Shown here in pieces: positions 54,485 through 64,000 of a stretch of DNA of 64,000 nucleotides; position 1 is the first letter of the stretch, and the number at the start of each line of letters is the position of its first letter. The position numbers were made by a program, and so were the translations under genes. The stretch covers positions 62,001 to 126,000 of the forward strand of contig JAZGUH010000753.1 of the NCBI GenBank assembly GCA_037893225.1, given 5' to 3'. The stretch is from Hippasteria phrygiana. Lineage: Eukaryota; Echinodermata; Asteroidea; Valvatida; Goniasteridae. Under the pieces are notes generated by a model. It saw nothing but the letters and a program-made list of their open reading frames with translations. It made no database searches and was not told the origin of the DNA.

Positions 54485-57036
54485 TCTAAGAAGCCGCCGA
54501 TAATTGCAACATGTAGCGCCAGATCTAAGCTATCCATACATGTCAAAATTACTGTATTTGGTTGATATTTCATGCAATTATGAATGAGTAAAGCAAGTCC
54601 ATACCCCAGGGAATTTGACATGCATGGAGCAATAAATAGACGGTAACATGTACACAGGTGTTGGCCCGAAAGAAAATAAACATTGCGAGGTTTGAATTTT
54701 CTTCACAAGTTTTAACTCTAAGAAGCCGACGATAATTGCAACATGTAGCGCCAGATCTAAGCTATCCATACATGTCAAAATTACTGAATTTGGTTGATAT
54801 TTCATGCAATTATGAATGAGTAAAGCAAGTCCATACCCCAGGGAATTTGACATGCATGGAGCAATAAATAGACGGTAACATGTACACAGATGTTGGCCGG
54901 AAAGAAAATAAACATTGCGAGGTTTGAATTTTCTCCACAAGTTTTAACTCTAAGAAGCCGCCGATAATTGCAACATGTAGCGCCAGATCTAAGCTATCCA
55001 TACATGTCAAAATTACTGAATTTGGTTGATATTTCATGCAATTATGAATGAGTAAAGCAAGTCCATACCCCAGGGAATTTGACAGGCATGGAGCAATAAA
55101 TAAAAGGTAATCTGCACACAGATGTTGGCCGGAAAGAAAATAAACATTGCGAGGTTTGACTTTTCTCCACAAGTGTTAACTCTAAGAAGCCGCCGATAAT
55201 TACAACATGTAGCGCCAGATCTAAGCTATCCATACATGTCAAAATTACTGAATTTGGTTGATATTTCATGCAATTATGAATGAGTAAAGCAAGTCCATAC
55301 CCCAGGGAATTTGACATGCATGGAGCAATAAATAGACGGTAACATGTACACAGATGTTGGCCGGAAAGAAAATAAACATTGCGAGGTTTGAATTTTCTCC
55401 ACAAGTTTTAACTCTAAGAAGCCGCCGATAATTGCAACATGTAGCGCCAGATCTAAGCTATCCATACATGTCAAAATTACTGAATTTGGTTGATATTTCA
55501 TGCAATTATGAATGAGTAAAGCAAGTCCATACCCCAGGGAATTTGACAGGCATGGAGCAATAAATAAAAGGTAATCTGCACACAGATGTTGGCCGGAAAG
55601 AAAATAAACATTGCGAGGTTTGACTTTTCTCCACAAGTGTTAACTCTAAGAAGCCGCCGATAATTACAACATGTAGCGCCAGATCTAAGCTATCCATACA
55701 TGTCAAAATTACTGAATTTGGTTGATATTTCATGCAATTATGAATGAGTAAAGCAAGTCCATACCCCAGGGAATTTGACATGCATGGAGCAATAAATAGA
55801 CGGTAACATGTACACAGATGTTGGCCGGAAAGAAAATAAACATTGCGAGGTTTGAATTTTCTCCACAGGTTTTAACTCTAAGAAGCCGCCGATAATTGCA
55901 ACATGTAGCGCCAGATCTAAGCTATCCATACATGTCAAAATTACTGAATTTGGTTGATATTTCATGCAATTATGAATGAGTAAAGCAAGTCCATACCCCA
56001 GGGAATTTGACTTGCATGGAGCAATAAATAGACGGTAACATGTACACAGATGTTGGCCGGAAAGAAAATAAACATTGCGAGGTTTGAATTTTCTCCACAA
56101 GTTTTAACTCTAAGAAGCCGCCGATAATTGCAACATGTAGCGCCAGATCTAAGCTATCCATACATGTCAAAATTACTGAATTTGGTTGATATTTCATGCA
56201 ATTATGAATGAGTAAAGCAAGTCCATACCCCAGGGAATTTGACAGGCATGGAGCAATAAATAAAAGGTAATCTGCACACAGATGTTGGCCGGAAAGAAAA
56301 TAAACATTGCGAGGTTTGACTTTTCTCCCCAAGTGTTAACTCTAAGAAGCCGCCGATAATTGCAACATGTAGCGCCAGATCTAAGCTATCCATACATGTC
56401 AAAATTACTGAATTTGGTTGATATTTCATGCAATTATGAATGAGTAAAGCAAGTCCATACCCCAGGGAATTTGACAGGCATGGAGCAATAAATAAAAGGT
56501 AATCTGCACACAGATGTTGGCCGGAAAGAAAATAAACATTGCGAGGTTTGACTTTTCTCCCCAAGTGTTAACTCTAAGAAGCCGCCGATAATTGCAACAT
56601 GTAGCGCCAGATCTAAGCTATCCATACATGTCAAAATTACTGAATTTGGTTGCTATTTCATGCAATTATGAATGAGTAAAGCAAGTCCATACCCCAGGGA
56701 ATTTGACATGAATGGAGCAATAAATAGACGGTAACATGTACACAGATGTTGGCCGGAAAGAAAATAAACATTGCGAGGTTTGAATTTTCTCCACAAGTTT
56801 TAACTCTAAGAAGCCGCCGATAATTGCAACATGTAGCGCCAGATCTAAGCTATCCATACATGTCAAAATTACTGAATTTGGTTGATATTTCATGCAATTA
56901 TGAATGAGTAAAGCAAGTCCATACCCCAGGGAATTTGACAGGCATGGAGCAATAAATAAAAGGTAATCTGCACACAGATGGTGGCCGGAAAGAAAATAAA
57001 CATTGCGAGGTTTGAATTTTCTCCACAAGTTTTAAC
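54485..57036. repeat. Right-hand HOR, 11-monomer version, copy 2 (2552 bp)
   Basis: It matches 48917-51468 at an offset of 5568 bp, including gttggcccg and the doubled aatctg/ctccccaag pair (56109 and 56341). Confidence 0.88.
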
Positions 57037-59357
57037 TCTAAGAAGCCGCCGATAATTGCAACATGTAGCGCCAGATCTAAGCTATCCATACATGTCAAAA
57101 TTACTGTATTTGGTTGATATTTCATGCAATTATGAATGAGTAAAGCAAGTCCATACCCCAGGGAATTTGACATGCATGGAGCAATAAATAGACGGTAACA
57201 TGTACACAGGTGTTGGCCCGAAAGAAAATAAACATTGCGAGGTTTGAATTTTCTTCACAAGTTTTAACTCTAAGAAGCCGACGATAATTGCAACATGTAG
57301 CGCCAGATCTAAGCTATCCATACATGTCAAAATTACTGAATTTGGTTGATATTTCATGCAATTATGAATGAGTAAAGCAAGTCCATACCCCAGGGAATTT
57401 GACATGCATGGAGCAATAAATAGACGGTAACATGTACACAGATGTTGGCCGGAAAGAAAATAAACATTGCGAGGTTTGAATTTTCTCCACAAGTTTTAAC
57501 TCTAAGAAGCCGCCGATAATTGCAACATGTAGCGCCAGATCTAAGCTATCCATACATGTCAAAATTACTGAATTTGGTTGATATTTCATGCAATTATGAA
57601 TGAGTAAAGCAAGTCCATACCCCAGGGAATTTGACAGGCATGGAGCAATAAATAAAAGGTAATCTGCACACAGATGTTGGCCGGAAAGAAAATAAACATT
57701 GCGAGGTTTGACTTTTCTCCACAAGTGTTAACTCTAAGAAGCCGCCGATAATTACAACATGTAGCGCCAGATCTAAGCTATCCATACATGTCAAAATTAC
57801 TGAATTTGGTTGATATTTCATGCAATTATGAATGAGTAAAGCAAGTCCATACCCCAGGGAATTTGACATGCATGGAGCAATAAATAGACGGTAACATGTA
57901 CACAGATGTTGGCCGGAAAGAAAATAAACATTGCGAGGTTTGAATTTTCTCCACAAGTTTTAACTCTAAGAAGCCGCCGATAATTGCAACATGTAGCGCC
58001 AGATCTAAGCTATCCATACATGTCAAAATTACTGAATTTGGTTGATATTTCATGCAATTATGAATGAGTAAAGCAAGTCCATACCCCAGGGAATTTGACA
58101 GGCATGGAGCAATAAATAAAAGGTAATCTGCACACAGATGTTGGCCGGAAAGAAAATAAACATTGCGAGGTTTGACTTTTCTCCACAAGTGTTAACTCTA
58201 AGAAGCCGCCGATAATTACAACATGTAGCGCCAGATCTAAGCTATCCATACATGTCAAAATTACTGAATTTGGTTGATATTTCATGCAATTATGAATGAG
58301 TAAAGCAAGTCCATACCCCAGGGAATTTGACATGCATGGAGCAATAAATAGACGGTAACATGTACACAGATGTTGGCCGGAAAGAAAATAAACATTGCGA
58401 GGTTTGAATTTTCTCCACAGGTTTTAACTCTAAGAAGCCGCCGATAATTGCAACATGTAGCGCCAGATCTAAGCTATCCATACATGTCAAAATTACTGAA
58501 TTTGGTTGATATTTCATGCAATTATGAATGAGTAAAGCAAGTCCATACCCCAGGGAATTTGACTTGCATGGAGCAATAAATAGACGGTAACATGTACACA
58601 GATGTTGGCCGGAAAGAAAATAAACATTGCGAGGTTTGAATTTTCTCCACAAGTTTTAACTCTAAGAAGCCGCCGATAATTGCAACATGTAGCGCCAGAT
58701 CTAAGCTATCCATACATGTCAAAATTACTGAATTTGGTTGATATTTCATGCAATTATGAATGAGTAAAGCAAGTCCATACCCCAGGGAATTTGACAGGCA
58801 TGGAGCAATAAATAAAAGGTAATCTGCACACAGATGTTGGCCGGAAAGAAAATAAACATTGCGAGGTTTGACTTTTCTCCCCAAGTGTTAACTCTAAGAA
58901 GCCGCCGATAATTGCAACATGTAGCGCCAGATCTAAGCTATCCATACATGTCAAAATTACTGAATTTGGTTGCTATTTCATGCAATTATGAATGAGTAAA
59001 GCAAGTCCATACCCCAAGGAAATTTGACATGAATGGAGCAATAAATAGACGGTAACATGTACACAGATGTTGGCCGGAAAGAAAATAAACATTGCGAGGT
59101 TTGAATTTTCTCCACAAGTTTTAACTCTAAGAAGCCGCCGATAATTGCAACATGTAGCGCCAGATCTAAGCTATCCATACATGTCAAAATTACTGAATTT
59201 GGTTGATATTTCATGCAATTATGAATGAGTAAAGCAAGTCCATACCCCAGGGAATTTGACAGGCATGGAGCAATAAATAAAAGGTAATCTGCACACAGAT
59301 GGTGGCCGGAAAGAAAATAAACATTGCGAGGTTTGAATTTTCTCCACAAGTTTTAAC
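57037..59357. repeat. Right-hand HOR, 10-monomer base version (2321 bp)
   Basis: It contains the common core without additions: caggtg/gttggcccg (57037), gccgacgat (57269), aatctg, attacaac, aatctg, attacaac with ccacaggtttt (58197), gacttgc (58429), aatctg with ctccccaag (58661), the 233-bp ggttgctattt monomer (58893), and aatctg with gatggtgg (59126). The 13-mer and 11-mer versions are most simply derived from such a decamer by adding three monomers or one. Confidence 0.87.
58893..59125. repeat. 233-bp monomer (one-base insertion), copy 3
   Basis: It shows the ccccaaggaaattt change near 59012-59025. The equivalent monomers of the 13-mer and 11-mer units (48453, 51005, 54021, 56573) have the ordinary ccccagggaattt and 232 bp, so the insertion is present in only some versions of the same HOR position. 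Confidence 0.92.
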
Positions 59358-60982
59358 TCTAAGAAGCCGCCGATAATTGCAACATGTAGCGCCAGATCTA
59401 AGCTATCCATACATGTCAAAATTACTGTATTTGGTTGATATTTCATGCAATTATGAATGAGTAAAGCAAGTCCATACCCCAGGGAATTTGACATGCATGG
59501 AGCAATAAATAGACGGTAACATGTACACAGGTGTTGGCCGGAAAGAAAATAAACATTGCGAGGTTTGAATTTTCTTCACAAGTTTTAACTCTAAGAAGCC
59601 GACGATAATTGCAACATGTAGCGCCAGATCTAAGCTATCCATACATGTCAAAATTACTGAATTTGGTTGATATTTCATGCAATTATGAATGAGTAAAGCA
59701 AGTCCATACCCCAGGGAATTTGACATGCATGGAGCAATAAATAGACGGTAACATGTACACAGATGTTGGCCGGAAAGAAAATAAACATTGCGAGGTTTGA
59801 ATTTTCTCCACAAGTTTTAACTCTAAGAAGCCGCCGATAATTGCAACATGTAGCGCCAGATCTAAGCTATCCATACATGTCAAAATTACTGAATTTGGTT
59901 GATATTTCATGCAATTATGAATGAGTAAAGCAAGTCCATACCCCAGGGAATTTGACAGGCATGGAGCAATAAATAAAAGGTAATCTGCACACAGATGTTG
60001 GCCGGAAAGAAAATAAACATTGCGAGGTTTGACTTTTCTCCACAAGTGTTAACTCTAAGAAGCCGCCGATAATTGCAACATGTAGCGCCAGATCTAAGCT
60101 ATCCATACATGTCAAAATTACTGAATTTGGTTGCTATTTCATGCAATTATGAATGAGTAAAGCAAGTCCATACCCCAGGGAATTTGACATGAATGGAGCA
60201 ATAAATAGACGGTAACATGTACACAGATGTTGGCCGGAAAGAAAATAAACATTGCGAGGTTTGAATTTTCTCCACAAGTTTTAACTCTAAGAAGCCGCCG
60301 ATAATTGCAACATGTAGCGCCAGATCTAAGCTATCCATACATGTCAAAATTACTGAATTTGGTTGATATTTCATGCAATTATGAATGAGTAAAGCAAGTC
60401 CATACCCCAGGGAATTTGACAGGCATGGAGCAATAAATAAAAGGTAATCTGCACACAGATGGTGGCCGGAAAGAAAATAAACATTGCGAGGTTTGAATTT
60501 TCTCCACAAGTTTTAACTCTAAGAAGCCGCCGATAATTGCAACATGTAGCGCCAGATCTAAGCTATCCATACATGTCAAAATTACTGAATTTGGTTGCTA
60601 TTTCATGCAATTATGAATGAGTAAAGCAAGTCCATACCCCAAGGAAATTTGACATGAATGGAGCAATAAATAGACGGTAACATGTACACAGATGTTGGCC
60701 GGAAAGAAAATAAACATTGCGAGGTTTGAATTTTCTCCACAAGTTTTAACTCTAAGAAGCCGCCGATAATTGCAACATGTAGCGCCAGATCTAAGCTATC
60801 CATACATGTCAAAATTACTGAATTTGGTTGATATTTCATGCAATTATGAATGAGTAAAGCAAGTCCATACCCCAGGGAATTTGACAGGCATGGAGCAATA
60901 AATAAAAGGTAATCTGCACACAGATGGTGGCCGGAAAGAAAATAAACATTGCGAGGTTTGAATTTTCTCCACAAGTTTTAAC
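59358..60982. repeat. Contracted right-hand HOR, 7-monomer version (1625 bp)
   Basis: It opens with caggtg/cttcac and gccgacgat monomers and an aatctg monomer, then passes directly to a ggttgctattt/gatggtgg pair (60054, 60286), which is doubled (60518, 60751). The second ggttgctattt monomer has the 233-bp form and the first has 232 bp. The attacaac and gacttgc members of the decamer are absent. Confidence 0.85.
60518..60750. repeat. 233-bp monomer (one-base insertion), copy 4
   Basis: It shows ccccaaggaaattt near 60637-60650, displaced by 1625 bases from copy 3. It lies two monomers after a 232-bp sister (60054) that is otherwise of the same type. Confidence 0.92.
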
Positions 60983-61910
60983 TCTAAGAAGCCGCCGATA
61001 ATTGCAACATGTAGCGCCAGATCTAAGCTATCCATACATGTCAAAATTACTGTATTTGGTTGATATTTCATGCAATTATGAATGAGTAAAGCAAGTCCAT
61101 ACCCCAGGGAATTTGACATGCATGGAGCAATAAATAGACGGTAACATGTACACAGGTGTTGGCCGGAAAGAAAATAAACATTGCGAGGTTTGAATTTTCT
61201 TCACAAGTTTTAACTCTAAGAAGCCGACGATAATTGCAACATGTAGCGCCAGATCTAAGCTATCCATACATGTCAAAATTACTGAATTTGGTTGATATTT
61301 CATGCAATTATGAATGAGTAAAGCAAGTCCATACCCCAGGGAATTTGACATGCATGGAGCAATAAATAGACGGTAACATGTACACAGATGTTGGCCGGAA
61401 AGAAAATAAACATTGCGAGGTTTGAATTTTCTCCACAAGTTTTAACTCTAAGAAGCCGCCGATAATTGCAACATGTAGCGCCAGATCTAAGCTATCCATA
61501 CATGTCAAAATTACTGAATTTGGTTGATATTTCATGCAATTATGAATGAGTAAAGCAAGTCCATACCCCAGGGAATTTGACATGCATGGAGCAATAAATA
61601 GACGGTAACATGTACACAGATGTTGGCCGGAAAGAAAATAAACATTGCGAGGTTTGAATTTTCTCCACAAGTTTTAACTCTAAGAAGCCGCCGATAATTG
61701 CAACATGTAGCGCCAGATCTAAGCTATCCATACATGTCAAAATTACTGAATTTGGTTGATATTTCATGCAATTATGAATGAGTAAAGCAAGTCCATACCC
61801 CAGGGAATTTGACAGGCATGGAGCAATAAATAAAAGGTAATCTGCACACAGATGTTGGCCGGAAAGAAAATAAACATTGCGAGGTTTGACTTTTCTCCAC
61901 AAGTGTTAAC
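60983..61910. repeat. Last four right-hand-type monomers
   Basis: The members are caggtg/cttcac (60983), gccgacgat (61215), a plain type A monomer with gttttaac (61447) and type B aatctg with actttt (61679). The unit stops here, where the decamer would continue with an attacaac monomer. Confidence 0.82.
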
Positions 61911-62119
61911 TCTAAGAAGCCGCCGATAATTGCAACATGTAGCGCCAGATCTAAGCTATCCATACATGTCAAAATTACTGAATTTGGTTGATATTTCATG
62001 CAATTGTGAATGAGTAAAGCAAGTCCATACCCCAGGGAATAAAAGGTAACATGTACACAGATGTTGGCCGGAAAGAAAATAAACATTGCGAGGTTTGAAT
62101 TTTCTCCACAAGTTTTAAC
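61911..62119. repeat. 209-bp monomer (23-bp deletion)
   Basis: Near 62038-62046 the sequence reads ccagggaataaaagg. The 23 bases from ttgacaggc to ataaat, which normally separate ggaat from aaaagg, are missing. Both edges of the lost segment end in aat, so a three-base microhomology may have guided the deletion. The monomer also carries caattgtg and aaaaggtaacatg, variants of the left part of the window. It is the only monomer of this length here. Confidence 0.92.
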
Positions 62120-64000
62120 TCTAAGAAGCCGCCGATAATTGCAACATGTAGCGCCAGATCTAAGCTATCCATACATGTCAAAATTACTGAATTTGGTTGA
62201 TATTTCATGCAATTATGAATGAGTAAAGCAAGTCCATACCCCAGGGAATTTGACAGGCATGGAGCAATAAATAAAAGGTAATCTGCACACAGATGTTGGC
62301 CGGAAAGAAAATAAACATTGCGAGGTTTGACTTTTCTCCACAAGTGTTAACTCTAAGAAGCCGCCGATAATTGCAACATGTAGCGCCAGATCTAAGCTAT
62401 CCATACATGTCAAAATTACTGAATTTGGTTGATATTTCATGCAATTATGAATGAGTAAAGCAAGTCCATACCCCAGGGAATTTGACAGGCATGGAGCAAT
62501 AAATAAAAGGTAATCTGCACACAGATGTTGGCCGGAAAGAAAATAAACATTGCGAGGTTTGACTTTTCTCCACAAGTGTTAACTCTAAGAAGCCGCCGAT
62601 AATTGCAACATGTAGCGCCAGATCTAAGCTATCCATACATGTCAAAATTACTGAATTTGGTTGATATTTCATGCAATTATGAATGAGTAAAGCAAGTCCA
62701 TACCCCAGGGAATTTGACATGCATGGAGCAATAAATAGACGGTAACATGTACACAGATGTTGGCCGGAAAGAAAATAAACATTGCGAGGTTTGAATTTTC
62801 TCCACAAGTGTTAACTCTAAGAAGCCGCCGATAATTGCAACATGTAGCGCCAGATCTAAGCTATCCATACATGTCAAAATTACTGAATTTGGTTGATATT
62901 TCATGCAATTGTGAATGAGTAAAGCAAGTCCATACCCCAGGGAATTTGACATGCATGGAGCAATAAATAGACGGTAACATGTACACAGATGTTGGCCGGA
63001 AAGAAAATAAACATTGCGAGGTTTGAATTTTCTCCACAAGTTTTAACTCTAAGAAGCCGCCGATAATTGCAACATGTAGCGCCAGATCTAAGCTATCCAT
63101 ACATGTCAAAATTACTGAATTTGGTTGATATTTCATGCAATTATGAATGAGTAAAGCAAGTCCATACCCCAGGGAATTTGACATGCATGGAGCAATAAAT
63201 AGACGGTAACATGTACACAGATGTTGGCCGGAAAGAAAATAAACATTGCGAGGTTTGACTTTTCTCCACAAGTGTTAACTCTAAGAAGCCGCCGATAATT
63301 GCAACATGTAGCGCCAGATCTAAGCTATCCATACATGTCAAAATTACTGAATTTGGTTGATATTTCATGCAATTATGAATGAGTAAAGCAAGTCCATACC
63401 CCAGGGAATTTGACAGGCATGGAGCAATAAATAAAAGGTAATATGCACACAGATGTTGGCCGGAAAGAAAATAAACATTGCGAGGTTTGAATTTTCTCCA
63501 CAAGTGTTAACTCTAAGAAGCCGCCGATAATTGCAACATGTAGCGCCAGATCTAAGCTATCCATACATGTCAAAATTACTGTATTTGGTTGATATTTCAT
63601 GCAATTGTGAATGAGTAAAGCAAGTCCATACCCCAGGGAATTTGACATGCATGGAGCAATAAATAGACGGTAACATGTACACAGGTGTTGGCCGGAAAGA
63701 AAATAAACATTGCGAGGTTTGAATTTTCTTCACAAGTTTTAACTCTAAGAAGCCGCCGATAATTGCAACATGTAGCGCCAGATCTACGCTATCCATACAT
63801 GTCAAAATTACTGAATTTGGTTGATATTTCATGCAATTATGAATGAGTAAAGCAAGTCCATACCCCAGGGAATTTGACAGGCATGGAGCAATAAATAAAA
63901 GGTAATCTGCACACAGATGTTGGCCGGAAAGAAAATAAACATTGCGAGGTTTGACTTTTCTCCACAAGTGTTAACTCTAAGAAGCCGCCGATAATTGCAA
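62120..64000. repeat. Return of left-type monomers to the window end
   Basis: There are eight complete monomers, then 25 bases of a ninth (63976-64000). The series includes caattgtg (62816, 63512), aatatg type B (63280), ctgtattt with caggtg and cttcac (63512) and ctacgct (63744), all common in the left 35 kb and rare or absent at 45-61 kb. The four monomers 62816-63743 resemble the opening of the 15-mer, though the first ones carry ctaagct. The last monomer combines ctacgct with aatctg and actttt, a combination I did not see elsewhere. Confidence 0.83.

Larger units (their letters stand above)
1..64000. repeat. 232-bp satellite DNA tandem array, 276 complete monomers plus a partial
   Basis: The same unit recurs with a period of 232 bases from the first base to the last. 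The monomer start tctaagaag falls at 1 + 232k without a break up to 38513. After that the phase moves only at four 233-bp, two 213-bp and one 209-bp monomers. Counting through these gives 276 complete monomers, then 25 bases (63976-64000). All copies have the same orientation, and I found no inverted block and no inserted foreign sequence. Copies differ by a few substitutions each, drawn from a shared set of recurring variants. This is typical of eukaryotic satellite DNA kept similar by unequal exchange and conversion. A centromeric or other heterochromatic location is an inference; nothing in the sequence proves it. The array extends beyond both window edges. Strand is arbitrary. Confidence 0.98.

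Noticed and set aside
46..63967. Hundreds of overlapping minus-strand reading frames of 66-136 codons with nearly the same peptide, proposed as a gene family
   Set aside because: They are one stop-poor strand read repeatedly. Because 232 is one more than a multiple of three, the frame rotates each monomer and every frame ends after at most about 1.6 monomers. They overlap one another in different frames, have no spacing between them, and show substitutions without regard to codon position.
1..64000. CRISPR array
   Set aside because: The regular period is filled entirely by repeat sequence of 232 bp. There are no variable spacers and no adjacent cas genes.
1..64000. Telomeric repeat, rDNA spacer or mitochondrial repeat
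   Set aside because: There is no short telomere-like unit, no rRNA gene or recognisable spacer element, and no organelle gene in 64 kb.

Overview
The whole window is one uninterrupted tandem array of a satellite DNA monomer of about 232 bp. I count 276 complete monomers plus a 25-base partial copy at the right end, all head to tail in the same orientation. I see no gene, RNA gene, transposon, CRISPR array or unique spacer. Neither end of the array lies in the window. The reference monomer is about 40% G+C (92 of 232 bases, counted on positions 1-232). A multi-kilobase array of near-identical monomers with higher-order repeat (HOR) structure indicates a eukaryotic nuclear genome, most plausibly a centromeric, pericentromeric or other heterochromatic block in a long-read assembly. 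I do not recognise the monomer and cannot name the species or the chromosomal location.

Monomers differ at a small set of recurring positions, and these variants define the layout. Within a monomer (position 1 = the t of tctaagaag) the informative sites are: gccgccgat/gccgacgat/gccgatgat near 10-20; attgcaac/attacaac near 19-25; ctaagct/ctacgct/caacgct near 41; ctgaattt/ctgtattt near 71; caattatg/caattgtg near 91; gacatgc/gacaggc/gacttgc/gacatga near 133; agacgg/aaaagg near 155; aacatgtac/aatatgcac/aatctgcac near 161; cagatg/caggtg near 171; aatttt/actttt near 211; and gtgttaac/gttttaac near 225. I call gacatg+agacgg monomers type A and gacagg+aaaagg monomers type B.

Layout: (1) 1-6960, two copies of a 15-monomer HOR (3480 bp). 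(2) 6961-10904, a derived 10-monomer HOR (2320 bp), one full and one partial copy. (3) 10905-30624, a mosaic of short blocks, including tandem runs of a 4-monomer HOR (928 bp) at 17633-19952 and 27841-30160. (4) 30625-31320, a short mosaic block that recurs near 34801, then 31321-34800, a copy of 16473-19952 displaced by exactly 64 monomers. (5) 34801-45900, a zone with a new variant vocabulary, the length-variant monomers (213 and 233 bp) and several recombinant monomers. (6) 45901-59357, a regular HOR domain built on a 10-monomer unit occurring as 13-, 11-, 13-, 11- and 10-mer versions; successive 13+11 pairs give a 24-mer of 5568 bp. (7) 59358-61910, contracted versions of that unit. (8) 61911-64000, an abrupt return to the variant vocabulary of the left side, starting in a 209-bp deleted monomer.

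The many overlapping minus-strand reading frames (about 66-191 codons) are by-products of a stop-poor strand in a repeat whose length is not a multiple of three. I reject them as genes. The window's interest lies in how the array evolves: nested HORs, segmental duplications, hybrid monomers and small deletions at microhomology.
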